From NCBI RefSeq assembly GCF_016904945.1, contig NZ_JADIKF010000036.1, forward strand, positions 134,505 to 198,504: DNA of 64,000 nt, in the 5' to 3' direction. Numbering within the stretch: position 1 is the stretch's first letter; every line of letters starts with the position of its first letter. Of this stretch, positions 1 through 8,872 are shown piece by piece. The notes under the pieces are model-generated. The model made no database searches. It was not told the DNA's origin and saw nothing but the letters and a program-made list of their open reading frames with translations. Position numbers and translations under genes: made by a program. This stretch comes from Dyella mobilis (GTDB taxonomy: Bacteria > Pseudomonadota > Gammaproteobacteria > Xanthomonadales > Rhodanobacteraceae).

Positions 1-264
1 TTCGTAGCCATTGCCTACGGAACGGCAACGCCGATCACCCTGAACGATCTTCAGCACGAAGCCATTTTTGGCATGAAGAACCCCAATCTCCCGCTGATTG
101 AAGAGCTGGGTGATGCCGGTGTCGACGTCGCCGTTTGCGGCCAATCGGTTGCCATTCACAACTATGGCTTTGACTGGATCGACGGCAGCGTAACGATCGC
201 ACTATCTGCCGTCACGACAATTTCAAGCCTGCAGCAGAAAGGCTATGCGCTGGTCCAGTCGTAA
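1..264 (+). CDS. DsrE-family protein, C-terminal part (cut by window start)
   Basis: The reading frame is open from base 1, so the start lies outside the window and 87 residues are visible. They match the C-terminal half of the secreted DsrE-like protein at 1061-1621: both have FVA(I/V)AYG.ATP, NPNLPLI, DAGVDVAVCGQ and end in GY(A/S)LVQ. The single Cys in AVCGQ sits where DsrE/DsrF-like folds carry a sulfur-relay Cys. By family knowledge such proteins bind or transfer sulfane sulfur; by analogy with its paralogue this copy is probably periplasmic. It points toward the DUF302 gene and ends at a shared terminator. Identity as the duplicate partner is strong; function is inferred from the family. 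Confidence 0.85.
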   Translation, partial: FVAIAYGTATPITLNDLQHEAIFGMKNPNLPLIEELGDAGVDVAVCGQSVAIHNYGFDWIDGSVTIALSAVTTISSLQQKGYALVQS

Positions 265-303
265 CCATCGCAGGGCCGGTGCCGCAAAGACGAATGGCCG
301 ACT

Positions 304-326
304 CCGGCCTTCAAAAGGCCGGGTTT
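304..326. terminator. Bidirectional terminator between convergent genes
   Basis: A perfect 8-bp stem, CCGGCCTT-CAA-AAGGCCGG, is followed by GTTT on the plus strand. It lies just after the DsrE-like stop and contains the stop codon of the minus-strand DUF302 gene. Confidence 0.6.
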
Positions 327-736
327 GCCTGCAGAGGACGGCCGGCCGCCTCGGCCACCACCTTCTCGATCGCGGCAGTCATCGCCTTGACGATAGCTTC
401 CGTCGAGGGTTCGAGGTGATGCCTGGAAGCGATCCACGAGACGGTGTTGTATGAGACCTTGGTTTTACCTTGCTCGTCTTCCCACACGAGCACCTTGATC
501 GGCAGATCGATGCCGACCCTTTGATCGATCTGCATGAGCGGAGTGCCTGCACGAGGATTTCCGAATATGAAAACCTCGGTAGGACGAAGCGGCAGACTCG
601 CGGCGTGGGCGGCGGCGGCATGGTCGACCCTGGCCAGAATCGTCATGCCGGTCTTCTCGATGGCTTGAACCAGGCGTGCGACCGTTTCCGGTGTCGTGCC
701 ATTGCTGTCGATCGTAATCAAACCATTGTCATTCAC
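311..736 (-). CDS. DUF302 domain protein
   Basis: About 141 residues if the GTG at 736 is the start. The frame stays open upstream to 958, but that extension (Cys/His/Arg-rich) looks unlike a protein N-terminus. The sequence beginning NDNGLITIDS, with ETVARLVQAIEKTGM, LARVDHAAAA, EVFIFGNPRAGT, PLMQ and LPIKVLVWEDE, has the DUF302 pattern (a small alpha-beta fold, one domain filling the protein). A weak GGAAG precedes the GTG. DUF302 proteins often sit beside sulfur or redox genes, as here between two DsrE-like genes, but no biochemical role is established. There is no signal peptide with the chosen start. Confidence 0.8.
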   Translation of the reverse strand: MNDNGLITIDSNGTTPETVARLVQAIEKTGMTILARVDHAAAAHAASLPLRPTEVFIFGNPRAGTPLMQIDQRVGIDLPIKVLVWEDEQGKTKVSYNTVSWIASRHHLEPSTEAIVKAMTAAIEKVVAEAAGRPLQANPAF

Positions 737-1060
737 GTGTTTGCTTCCGTCTCTTTCTGGCTCGGTTTGAAATGGGGTGTCGGCCCAATCTGGGCACGCG
801 CGCACTAAGGCTATGTCTGATACAGGTGGAAATCTTGCAGGAAAAGGCTGCCTTTGACGCCAGCCAGGATCGTCGGATGCGTGCCAGCAATGGATGCCCG
901 AAACATGGCAATGCCAGCTTTTCATAGTCCGCGCCGCCCGCGTATCCGATTGCGCCAATTACGTGGCTTTTTAACAAGAAGCGCTTGCGCGCGCTTCATA
1001 CATTTTCAGCAGCGGTTGACGGTCCTGACGGTTTTCCAATTCCAGCAAAGGTGAAATTTC

Positions 1061-1621
1061 ATGAAGATGAGCAAGCTACTGGTTCTTTCGATGGCCTTGG
1101 CCGTGACCGTCCAAAGCGGTGTGACTCAGGCCGCCGATGCGAGTGGCTTCTGGTCGAACCCGACCATCAGTCCGTACGGAAAGATCCATTGGCTGCCGGA
1201 CTCTGCTTATCGGCCGCAGTCCGACCAGACCTACAGCATCGTGTTCGCGCTGTCGGTGGGGGCTACCTCGCCGAGCCAGGTCAATGCGTCGCTTGATCGC
1301 GTCGCGCGGTCCATCAACCTGTATACGAAATCCGGCGTACCTCTCAATCACCTGAAGTTCGTTGCAGTCGCCTATGGCCCGGCAACGCCGCTGGTCTTGG
1401 ACGATGCGCACTACAAAGCGGCTTACGGCGTACCCAACCCCAATTTGCCGCTCATCAAGAAGCTTCGTGATGCCGGCGTCGATGTTGCTGTCTGCGGTCA
1501 GGCTGTGGCCGAGCACAAATACCAATACGACTGGGTGGACAAGAGCGTAACGATTTCCTTGTCGGCGCTCACCACCATCTCGACCTTGGAGCACCAAGGC
1601 TATTCCCTCGTCCAGCTCTGA
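1061..1621 (+). CDS. Secreted DsrE-family protein
   Basis: 186 residues. The N-terminus (MKMSKLLVLSMALAV, then VTQAADA) is a clear Sec signal peptide, so the protein is probably periplasmic. The rest is a DsrE/DsrF-like fold: YSIVFALSV strand, LKFVAVAYG, NPNLPLIKKL, then DAGVDVAVCGQAV with the only Cys. An AAGGTG ribosome site lies 8 bases before the ATG. It is a paralogue of the partial protein at 1-264, separated from it by the inverted DUF302 gene. By family it may bind sulfane sulfur. Downstream and co-directional are two solute-binding proteins and a YceI protein. Confidence 0.88.
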   Translation: MKMSKLLVLSMALAVTVQSGVTQAADASGFWSNPTISPYGKIHWLPDSAYRPQSDQTYSIVFALSVGATSPSQVNASLDRVARSINLYTKSGVPLNHLKFVAVAYGPATPLVLDDAHYKAAYGVPNPNLPLIKKLRDAGVDVAVCGQAVAEHKYQYDWVDKSVTISLSALTTISTLEHQGYSLVQL

Positions 1622-1686
1622 GGGTGTTCATTTTCGCTTTTCGCCTTGGTGGCGGGCGTCGTGATGGCGCTCGCCAGGAGCAGTGT

Positions 1687-2676
1687 ATGCACTTGAAGAT
1701 AATTTTTGCCGCCGCTCTGACGCTGACCGGATCTGCTGCGAGCGTTTTTGCGTCCGATACGGCCGGCCAGGCAGTGCAGCCGACACAAGCGGCGAGTCCG
1801 CCGTGGCAGCATGGCCAAAACAATGACGCATCCGATCGAGGTTTCGAATTTACCGTAGCGGATGCCGACAATCTTGCCGATTTTCACGGCAATCCCGATC
1901 ATCCCGCCCTGGTGCTGTATGTCGGAGGGAACTACTTCTTTGCCATGGCACCGCTGGTGAAGGCCTTCGAGGAAAAGTATCCGCAATACAAAGGGCGGCT
2001 TTATTGGGAAACGATTCCACCCGGTCTGTTGGTTGATCAAATGAAGGCCGGCGGCACCGTGACCGTCGGCAATATGACCTGGACGGTAAAGCCCGATGTC
2101 TATCTGGCCGGGCTCAACGCGGTGCAAAAGCAGATCGATGCCGGATTCCTGCAGATGCCCGCCGTGCCGTACGTCACCAACGACATGACCATCATGGTCG
2201 CAAAGGGAAACCCCAAGCACATCGCGGGGCTCGTCGACCTGGCCAGGCCCGATGTCACGCTTGCGATGCCCAATCCTGCGTTCGAGGGTATCTCGCGGCA
2301 AATCGAGGCTTCCCTGAAAAAGGCTGGCGGGGATCAGCTGGAAACCACCGTCTATGAAACCAAGGTCAAGCAAGGCACGACCGAACTTACGCACATCCAT
2401 CATCGTCAAACGCCGCTCTGGATCATGCAGGGGCGGGTCGATGCCGGCGTGACGTGGCAATCGGAAGCTGTTTTCCAGGAACAGGCCGGCCATCCCATCA
2501 GTCACGTTGCAATTCCGGCAACACAAAACACGACGGCCATTTACGCGGCGGCGATCGTCAAGAGCGCCGCTCACGCCGAGGCGGCGCGGCGCTGGCTGGA
2601 CTTCATTCGATCCGAGCAAAGCCTGGCCATTTTCGAGCGCTTCGGATTCAAGCGCTACACACCAACTTCGCCCTGA
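1687..2676 (+). CDS. ModA-like periplasmic solute-binding protein
   Basis: 329 residues from the ATG at 1687, chosen because AGGAG lies just upstream and the N-terminus MHLKIIFAAALTLTGSAASV is a signal peptide. After an unstructured linker the mature domain reads like a class II periplasmic binding protein of the ModA/AcfC type: LVLYVGGNYFFAMAPLVKAFEEKYP, then MIMVAKGNPKHIAGLVDLARPDV, then late GRVDAGVTWQSEA and RRWLDFIRSEQSLAIFERFGF. These are the usual oxyanion-binding and hinge regions. No permease or ATPase gene is adjacent. The PGNPKHI/KGNPKHI segment is shared with the next gene, so the two are paralogues or work together. The ligand is unknown. Confidence 0.8.
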   Translation: MHLKIIFAAALTLTGSAASVFASDTAGQAVQPTQAASPPWQHGQNNDASDRGFEFTVADADNLADFHGNPDHPALVLYVGGNYFFAMAPLVKAFEEKYPQYKGRLYWETIPPGLLVDQMKAGGTVTVGNMTWTVKPDVYLAGLNAVQKQIDAGFLQMPAVPYVTNDMTIMVAKGNPKHIAGLVDLARPDVTLAMPNPAFEGISRQIEASLKKAGGDQLETTVYETKVKQGTTELTHIHHRQTPLWIMQGRVDAGVTWQSEAVFQEQAGHPISHVAIPATQNTTAIYAAAIVKSAAHAEAARRWLDFIRSEQSLAIFERFGFKRYTPTSP

Positions 2677-2713
2677 ATGCTTTGGCGGCGAGATACCGCC
2701 ATGGGAGTGGCTC

Positions 2714-3484
2714 ATGTTCAAGTCGCTTTTTTTCGCGTGCCTGATCGTTGCGGTATCGCCTTGTGCGGCGAACGCCGCCGACGTTCTTCACGTGTACGGC
2801 CCTGGTGGCCCCGCGCCGGCCATGCGTGAAGCGGCCAAGGCGTTTGGAAAGGCTCATGGCATCCAGGTCGAGGTGACCGCAGGACCCACTGGCAAGTGGG
2901 CTGCAGACTTTCAAAAGAACGGCGACATCATCTACAGCGGCTCGGAAAACATGATGAGCGGGTTTCTGGCGAAGTTTACCGACACGATCGACCCGGCTAC
3001 GGTCAATCCGCTCTATATCCGGCCGGCGGGGATTCTGGTGCGGCCGGGCAATCCGAAACACATTGAGGGTTTCGAAGATTTGCTCAAACCGGGGATGCAG
3101 GTGATGGTGGTGGAGGGGGCCGGGCAGATTGGCATGTGGGAAGACATCGCTGGGGCAAGCGGTGACGTTGCCACCATCCGCACCTTTCGCACGCACATCA
3201 CACGCTTTGCACCGAACAGTGCCGAAGCGCTGAAGGCATGGCAAACCCAGCCTTCGTTCGATGCCTGGATCATCTTTCCCATTTGGGCGCTGGCACATCC
3301 CGGCGTGGCCGATGTAGTTCCTCTGTCGCCACCGTATCTGGTTTATCGCGATTCCGGCGTGGCGCTTACGCACAGGGGTGAGCAGCAAGCCAATGCGCGT
3401 GCCTTTCTCGAATTCCTCAGCGGGCCTGAAGGTCGCCGCATCTTCGTCAAGTACGGATGGACAGATCAGGCTGCTGCCAACTAA
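2714..3484 (+). CDS. AcfC-like periplasmic solute-binding protein
   Basis: 256 residues with signal peptide MFKSLFFACLIVAVSPCAANA. The mature start DVLHVYGPGGPAPAMREAAKAF is typical of the accessory colonization factor AcfC group, followed by TGPTGKW-like AGPTGKWAADF, IIYSGSENMM, the PGNPKHIEGFEDLL hinge segment and a C-terminal FLEFLSGPEGRRIFVKYGW. By family this is an oxyanion/phosphorylated-ligand binding protein; in some species AcfC is linked to virulence, which has no support here. It starts 37 bases after the previous stop with GGGAGTGG as ribosome site, so the pair is probably one operon. No transporter subunits follow. Confidence 0.85.
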   Translation: MFKSLFFACLIVAVSPCAANAADVLHVYGPGGPAPAMREAAKAFGKAHGIQVEVTAGPTGKWAADFQKNGDIIYSGSENMMSGFLAKFTDTIDPATVNPLYIRPAGILVRPGNPKHIEGFEDLLKPGMQVMVVEGAGQIGMWEDIAGASGDVATIRTFRTHITRFAPNSAEALKAWQTQPSFDAWIIFPIWALAHPGVADVVPLSPPYLVYRDSGVALTHRGEQQANARAFLEFLSGPEGRRIFVKYGWTDQAAAN

Positions 3485-3573
3485 CAGGTGGCGGACACCT
3501 GAAATCGGCGGCAATCAGGGTCAAAAGCCATGATTGCCGTGAGCGGGACATTCATCAACAGCAAGGATCCAAG

Positions 3574-4218
3574 ATGAAAAGCTGCAATGCCACTGTAACC
3601 ATCGCCGCCTCGCTTCTGCTTTTTACGTCTGTCGCGATGGCGTTTCAGCAGGGGCGCGGCTCTGCAGAAGATGCAACCGCTTCGTCCCAATACAAGGCCC
3701 TCAATCTCACCAAGGATCCAACTGTTGCTGCGGAGGGCTACTACAAGCTCGACCCGCATCACACCTCGGTCACCGCCAAGCTTGCACACATGGACTTATC
3801 GCACTACACGCTACGCTTCGACACCGTTAGCGGCGGCTTTTCATTTGAACCGGCTCATGCGACTGCCTCGGATCTGCAGATTTCCATCGACCCGAAATCG
3901 GTCGACACGGGCGACGCGGGCTTCGACAAACGCATCGCGGCCCGATTCTTTCAGGCTGACGAGTATTCATCTATCGCCTTTACTTCGTCATCGGTCACGA
4001 TCACGGGCGATCACTTTTCAGTCGATGGCACCCTGAATTTCCACGGCGTCAAAAAGCCGATGCATCTGAATGTCGTCTACCGGGGTTTCACTCAGGGCCG
4101 GATGGGCTTTTCGGGCGAAGCGACTTTCAAGCGCTCGGAATTCGGCGTTGGAGAATGGGTGCCACTTGAGGCGGATGAAGTGACCATTCTAATTGAAACG
4201 GAATTCGTCAAGACATAA
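3574..4218 (+). CDS. YceI-family periplasmic protein
   Basis: 214 residues from ATG 3574 (AAGGA upstream). Signal peptide MKSCNATVTIAASLLLFTSVAMA. The mature part matches the YceI lipocalin-like barrel: GYYKLDPHHTSVTAKLAHMDLSHY, FDTVSGGFSFEP, SIDPKSVDTGD, FDKRIAARFFQADEYSSIAFTSS, VDGTLNFHGVKKPM and FSGEATFKRSEFGVGEW. YceI proteins bind isoprenoid-like ligands such as quinones. That would fit the quinone-linked DoxD-DoxA protein nearby, but the link is inference. Confidence 0.92.
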   Translation: MKSCNATVTIAASLLLFTSVAMAFQQGRGSAEDATASSQYKALNLTKDPTVAAEGYYKLDPHHTSVTAKLAHMDLSHYTLRFDTVSGGFSFEPAHATASDLQISIDPKSVDTGDAGFDKRIAARFFQADEYSSIAFTSSSVTITGDHFSVDGTLNFHGVKKPMHLNVVYRGFTQGRMGFSGEATFKRSEFGVGEWVPLEADEVTILIETEFVKT

Positions 4219-4657
4219 GCCACGAATTGTGTGGCTGGCAAAACGTCGGCAGGTTATTTCTCGCTAAAGGACTGACTTGTGACACGCCCTTCGGGGCTGC
4301 CGGTGCGCGCGATTTGAGTCAGGCGGTCAAAGAACTTTCGGCCATGCCGCGGGGAGCCAAGGCGATTGTCAGCGTCTGTGCCGATGGCCGCCAAAGCGTC
4401 GTTGAGCTGCTCGAGAACAGCCCATAACGGGCTGCAGCAACACTGGAAAACCGAGATTTTTCCGGCAAATCGTGATTGCGGTAACCGTTTTCCCCATGCC
4501 GACCGGACACGTGGCGAAACCAGGTCCGCTGCATCGGGAGCCTCGTGTTTCATCAATGCCGCCAGATTTAAACAAGCCAGCCCAACGGGATTCATCGATT
4601 CTTGGATCGATAGGCCTGATGACATCAGGTGTCAGCCAACCTCATTGAGAAAAAAAG
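4219..4657. other. Intergenic stretch, no convincing gene
   Basis: 439 bases between YceI and the FMN reductase. A TTG-initiated 66-codon frame at 4227-4427 and an overlapping minus frame have no recognisable domain or ribosome site. Nothing else stands out. Confidence 0.5.
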
Positions 4658-5242
4658 ATGCGCCGAACATTAACGGTAGGTGTCGTGGTAGGAAGCCTGC
4701 GAAAGGACTCGATCAACTTGAAGCTGGCGAATGCGTTGGTCAGTTTGGGGCAAGGGCTCGCGTTTAAATTTGTGCCGATTGCCGATCTTCCGCTCTACAA
4801 CCCAGATATCGACGGCCCCGATACACCTGCAGCGTGGGTGAAGTTTCGCGAGCGTATTCACGCCGTGGACGCCGTACTGTTTGTGACACCAGAATACAAC
4901 CGTTCGGTACCCGGTGGCTTGAAGAACGCGCTGGATGTGGGATCGCGCCCGATGGGGCAGAGCGTCTGGAATGGCAAACCTTGCGCCATCGCGACGGCCT
5001 CTCCCGGCGGCATCGGTGGATTCGGCGCCAATCACGCACTGCGTCAATCGCTCACTTTTCTCAATATGCCAGCCATGCAGCAACCCGAAGCGTACATAGG
5101 TGGAGCCTTCGAGCTGCTCGATGAAGAAGGTCGCCTCGTCAAGAAGGAAACCAAAAGCTTTCTCGAAAACTTCATGCTTCGATTCGCAAGCTGGGTCGAG
5201 CGCAATGTCAGCGATGACGTTCCCGTGAAAAAGGTTTCGTGA
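4658..5242 (+). CDS. NADPH-dependent FMN reductase (ChrR/YieF-like)
   Basis: 194 residues with flavodoxin-like fold. The FMN phosphate loop GSLRKDSIN is near residues 12-20. The family signature PEYNRSVPGGLKNALD lies near residue 80, followed by GKPCAIATASPGG. This matches the NAD(P)H-dependent FMN reductase/quinone reductase group (ChrR, YieF, azoreductases), cytoplasmic soluble enzymes reducing quinones, chromate or azo compounds. There is no signal peptide. It lies between the binding-protein cluster and the DoxD-DoxA gene and could serve quinone redox balance; the natural substrate is not deducible. Confidence 0.9.
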   Translation: MRRTLTVGVVVGSLRKDSINLKLANALVSLGQGLAFKFVPIADLPLYNPDIDGPDTPAAWVKFRERIHAVDAVLFVTPEYNRSVPGGLKNALDVGSRPMGQSVWNGKPCAIATASPGGIGGFGANHALRQSLTFLNMPAMQQPEAYIGGAFELLDEEGRLVKKETKSFLENFMLRFASWVERNVSDDVPVKKVS

Positions 5243-5487
5243 ATAGCGCGGCGCTTCGTTAGTTGAGCTTGAGCCGAAAAATGGTCCCAAGTGCCAATTG
5301 GCGGCTGGCGTCGCACCGAGATATTCCGTCTGCACTTAAAACTGGCCTTCGATCCACAAACCTTCAAGGCCAGTGCGCCGTGCAAGGGCTCGCCAATTTT
5401 AAGCGATACGAATTCGAACTTTACGCCGCATCGCAGCCAGGTTCCTGAAATGGACGCGACGGCACGAACTTTTTGCAGGTAACTTTT

Positions 5488-6564
5488 GTGAATACGTCTC
5501 TCGCTATCAAACAGAACAACGGCTTCCAGCGCGCGTGGCGCCTTGCAGCGATCGCACTGGTGACGGTCCGGTTCGTTCAGGGCTGGATTTACTGGGGAGG
5601 CGGCTCGCGACGCTTTCTCTATGCGCCGTCCAAGTTGGACCCAAATGCACCGCACTGGATGGCGTATAAATTCCAGACAGCGATGCCGGGGGCTTTGTTC
5701 GGCATGAATCACGTGGTGTCGTGGCTTCTGCAACACTTCGTCTGGCTCTATACGAGCATCATCATATTTAGCGCGGTGGAACTCCTCGTCGGCATCATGC
5801 TGATCACGGGTACGTTGACACGCTTGGCAGCGGCTTGCTCGGTAGGGCTGGCTTTCACGTTGATGTTGCTGTTTGGGTGGCAGGGCGCCACCTGCATCGA
5901 CGAGTGGACCATGGCAGCCTGCAACTTCGCCATGGGCATCACCTTGGTGCTCGCTGGAGGTGGTGCCTGGTCGGTGGATAGCTGGCTGGCACGCACGCGG
6001 CCTCACGTGGCAAGCGCGCGCTGGTTCCAGTGGCTGGGCGGCGATTCACCGCTGCCGCTCAGCGAGCGAGCCTTTGGAAAGTTGAGCGGTACCTTACTGG
6101 CAGTCAGCGTGATTTTCATCGTCGGGACCTACAGTTATTTCCGCGGCTCGGTCGTGACCCCGTTTCATGGCGGCCCGGTAAGTCCCACGGCGCATCACTG
6201 GTTACTCAGCCAAGGGCAGTTGACGCAGCAGGGCATGGTGACCTTCAAAGCTTATGTCGACGCGGGCACGCCCGAAGCGCCGTCCGACGTCGTTCGCGCC
6301 ACGCTCGCTAACGACCATGGCGAGATCGAACGGGCCTGGACGGCCGAGGCGCTGGCGAGTCTTCCCAAGCAAGCTTTCCGCAACGACTACGACTACCAAA
6401 AAATCCACGCGGGACCGTTTGGCCTGGTAGGACCGGTGGGTTCCATGGCGACGGTGACGCTGCCGGCCGGTTCGAACGGAATGACGCTGGTAGCTGGGCA
6501 CTACACCTTGCAACTGACATCGGTGAATGGCCGCTCCTGGACGCTTCCGCTTTCGCTTCCGTGA
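5488..6564 (+). CDS. DoxD-DoxA fusion, thiosulfate:quinone oxidoreductase-like
   Basis: 358 residues using GTG 5488, which has AGG 8 bases upstream; an in-frame TTG at 5473 is the alternative. Residues about 10-165 form a DoxD (TQO small subunit) membrane domain: RAWRLAAIALVTVRFVQGWIYW with GGGSRRF, then helices around TSIIIFSAVELLVGIMLITG, LAAACSVGLAFTLMLLF and FAMGITLVLAGGG. Residues about 190-355 correspond to DoxA: GTYSYFRGSVVTPFHGG, GTPEAPSDVVRATL and the late KIHAGPFGLVGPVGS. In Acidianus the two subunits couple thiosulfate oxidation to quinone reduction; here they are one chain, as in some bacteria. The sulfur genes around it support that role. A hairpin terminator follows. Confidence 0.85.
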   Translation: MNTSLAIKQNNGFQRAWRLAAIALVTVRFVQGWIYWGGGSRRFLYAPSKLDPNAPHWMAYKFQTAMPGALFGMNHVVSWLLQHFVWLYTSIIIFSAVELLVGIMLITGTLTRLAAACSVGLAFTLMLLFGWQGATCIDEWTMAACNFAMGITLVLAGGGAWSVDSWLARTRPHVASARWFQWLGGDSPLPLSERAFGKLSGTLLAVSVIFIVGTYSYFRGSVVTPFHGGPVSPTAHHWLLSQGQLTQQGMVTFKAYVDAGTPEAPSDVVRATLANDHGEIERAWTAEALASLPKQAFRNDYDYQKIHAGPFGLVGPVGSMATVTLPAGSNGMTLVAGHYTLQLTSVNGRSWTLPLSLP

Positions 6565-6584
6565 GACGCTCTCGACGGGGCGCT

Positions 6585-6616
6585 GCTGCCATGATCGTGC
6601 TGATCATGGCAGCCTT
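6585..6616 (+). terminator. Hairpin terminator after the DoxD-DoxA gene
   Basis: A perfect 12-bp stem, GCTGCCATGATC / GATCATGGCAGC with loop GTGCT, is followed by CTTT. It stands between the DoxD-DoxA gene and the convergent response-regulator gene. The T-run is short, so efficiency is uncertain. Confidence 0.6.
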
Positions 6617-6770
6617 TACGACGACGAACTTTCTAACGAGTGCGTGTCGACGTCCGGCCTCGGTTACCGGCGTACGCCTTACCTCGGTTTAGAGGGAGTG
6701 CTTACAGGCCAAACCATTGAGGTATCCACGTACGTTTCTCAATGGCCGATCGTTGTTCGCTACGGCTATG

Positions 6771-7523
6771 TCACATGGCGCGGAAACGGTGACGAAACGC
6801 ATCGCTCACGCGTAGCGGTTCGGTAATGCCGTGCAGCCAGACCAGCAAGCGACCATCCCCGTCCGGTTTGACCTGTCGGATCGCCGACACGCGGACGATG
6901 GCGTTACGGTGCACTCTCCAGAAAATTTCAGGATCGAGCTTGGGTATCAGGTCCTTCAGCGGCGTGCGGATGTATGCGCTATCGGTGACGGTGGCGACAC
7001 GGGTGTACTTTTCCTCGGACTGGAAAAGAATGACGTCGCCGATGTGGATCATCCGCAGGGTGTCGCCGATGCTGGCGGTAATCCAGCTGATCATCTCCAC
7101 GGGTTTCAGCCGGCCGGCCAGGGTGTCGATCAATGCGGTCAGATCGACCTGCGTGGCGGGCTGACGGCTGCGCAGACGGGTAATCGTTTCGGTGAGGCGA
7201 TCGGCGCGAATCGGTTTCAGCAAGTAATCGATGGCGCCGGCATCGAACGCCTTTATCGCGAATTCGTCGTGCGCGGTGATGAAGACGACCTGGGCGGGGC
7301 TTCCAGCCTGCCGCGCCACATCGAGGCCACTGAGCCCCGGCATGCGGATATCGAGAAAGACGACGTCCGGTTTCTTTGACATCCATGCATCGAGCGCGCC
7401 GATGCCATTGTCGCATTCCGCGACGACGACCAGCTCCGGCCACAGTCGTGCCAGCATGCCGCGCAGCTCCGTTCGCTGCGGTTCTTCGTCTTCGGCGATC
7501 AGGGCCGTGATGGGTGCGGTCAT
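6771..7523 (-). CDS. LytTR-type response regulator
   Basis: 250 residues. The receiver domain (1-120) has the acidic pocket AEDEE, phospho-acceptor Asp58 in VVFLDIRMPG, the Thr in VVFITAHDEFA and the Lys in YLLKPIR. The C-terminal LytTR DNA-binding domain (about 150-250) has ISWITASIGDTLRMIHIGDVI, FQSEEKYTRV, LKDLIPKLDPEIFWRVHRNAIV and DGRLLVW. It overlaps the kinase gene by 4 bases (ATGA), so the two are co-translated. As the pair is divergent from the sulfurtransferase operon starting at 8873, that operon is the most likely target, by position only. Confidence 0.95.
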   Translation of the reverse strand: MTAPITALIAEDEEPQRTELRGMLARLWPELVVVAECDNGIGALDAWMSKKPDVVFLDIRMPGLSGLDVARQAGSPAQVVFITAHDEFAIKAFDAGAIDYLLKPIRADRLTETITRLRSRQPATQVDLTALIDTLAGRLKPVEMISWITASIGDTLRMIHIGDVILFQSEEKYTRVATVTDSAYIRTPLKDLIPKLDPEIFWRVHRNAIVRVSAIRQVKPDGDGRLLVWLHGITEPLRVSDAFRHRFRAM

Positions 7524-8719
7524 GGGAACGCGATCGGCACGTGGAGGCTTGCGCTCACGCCGCCTCCGGTACGCGAGGCAATTTCGAAACGCGCGCGTGT
7601 TCCGAAACGATCGTGGAGCTGGGCGCGAACATTCGCCAGGCCCAGGCCTGGCGTGGTACCGGGCTGCAGGCCCTGGCCATCGTCCTCGACGCGTACGCTC
7701 AGGAATCCATCCGCAGCGCTGGCGATGATCTCGATCATGCCGGGGCCGGGTTTGGGCTCGATGCCGTGGGTCATCGCATTCTCCACCAGCGTCAGCAGGA
7801 TCAATGGAGGGAAGGGCATGGCGCGGATCTCGTCGCTCGCATCGACGCGAATCTCGACGCGACCGGCCGTGCGGACCTTCATGATTTCAAGATAGCCCAG
7901 GCAGAGATCGATCTGACGGCCGAGCGTGGCCTCCTCGATACCCGTCGTGCGGATGCGCGGTAAGGCAATGCGCAGGTACGCTGCAAGCGCGTCGATGGTC
8001 GTCGCCGCGCGCTCGGGCTCGCTGGCGATCAGCGACCGTACCGACGCCAGCGTGTTGAACAGGAAATGCGGTTCGACCTGCGCCTGCAGCAGGGCCAGCC
8101 GCATGTCGGCGGCATTGCGTTCCGCACGCAGGTTTTCGATCTGGCGAGCAGCTGCGAACTGGGCGATGCGTCGACGCTCGCCGAGGTAGTAGACCGTGGC
8201 GTAACCGCCGCCTGCGAGAATCAGTGCAAATACGGATGCGTTGACGGTGGAGCCGAGAAAATTTGAAACGGCCACACCGAACCAACTGGTGCGCATGTGG
8301 TGCCCGGCATAGGCTTGCATGAGATGGGCGTGATAGTCGCCCACCCAGTTCAAGGCAATGGCCCCGAGCCAGAGCCCCAGCAGGATCGCCAGGACCACCA
8401 GCAGGCGCTCCACGATGACCGGAAAGCGCCGATACCGAATCAACGTGGCGAGCAGGGGGCCGGCCGAGACCGTGATCAGCGATGCGGTGCAAGCCCGCAG
8501 TGCCAGCCCGGGCCAGTCACCCCATGCACCCGTGCCCGACGCATGCCAAAGGCCATACGTGCAACCGCCGAGGATCGCCAGCGGCCACAACACGATTCCC
8601 CGGCGCAGCAACCAGGGCCAGGTGAAGGTGCGGAAGCGCTGGTAGAGCGTCCAGCCACCCAGGTCCGACAACGCGCTTTGCGGCAGTCGGGCATGCAGGT
8701 CGTCGTTGGGCAAATCCAT
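7520..8719 (-). CDS. LytS/YehU-type sensor histidine kinase
   Basis: 399 residues from ATG 8719. The frame is open far upstream but runs there through the opposite-strand sulfurtransferase gene, so the shorter start is right. The N-terminal half has four to five membrane helices, including GIVLWPLAILGGCTYGLW, LLVVLAILLGLWLGAIAL and VFALILAGGGYATVYYL. The His_kinase domain follows, with ALLQAQVEPHFLFNTLASV carrying the phospho-His, then an HATPase with LTLVENAMTHGIEPKPG (N box) and DDGQGL and GLGLANVRAQL (G boxes). No separate sensor domain is visible, so the signal may be sensed in the membrane. It forms an operon with the LytTR regulator. Confidence 0.95.
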   Translation of the reverse strand: MDLPNDDLHARLPQSALSDLGGWTLYQRFRTFTWPWLLRRGIVLWPLAILGGCTYGLWHASGTGAWGDWPGLALRACTASLITVSAGPLLATLIRYRRFPVIVERLLVVLAILLGLWLGAIALNWVGDYHAHLMQAYAGHHMRTSWFGVAVSNFLGSTVNASVFALILAGGGYATVYYLGERRRIAQFAAARQIENLRAERNAADMRLALLQAQVEPHFLFNTLASVRSLIASEPERAATTIDALAAYLRIALPRIRTTGIEEATLGRQIDLCLGYLEIMKVRTAGRVEIRVDASDEIRAMPFPPLILLTLVENAMTHGIEPKPGPGMIEIIASAADGFLSVRVEDDGQGLQPGTTPGLGLANVRAQLHDRFGTRARFEIASRTGGGVSASLHVPIAFP

Positions 8720-8872
8720 GTGCGACACGTTAGCAAAGCAGGCGCCGGCACGCACACGAACCATCCGCGCCTGGGCCGTTTCATCGCATCGCCGACCGGT
8801 TACGTCGCATGCCCATCCCGCTGCGCTCGGGCGTGCCCTATACCTGTGGCACACACGACACCGGGAGACACC

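Noticed and set aside
1600..2721. Minus-strand frame of 373 codons opposite the binding-protein gene
   Set aside because: No domain or start signal; antisense of an evident gene.
4227..4427. 66-codon frame after YceI, with a faint resemblance to an HPr-like segment (ADGRQSVVELLE)
   Set aside because: TTG start without a ribosome site and no His-containing HPr motif; treated as chance.
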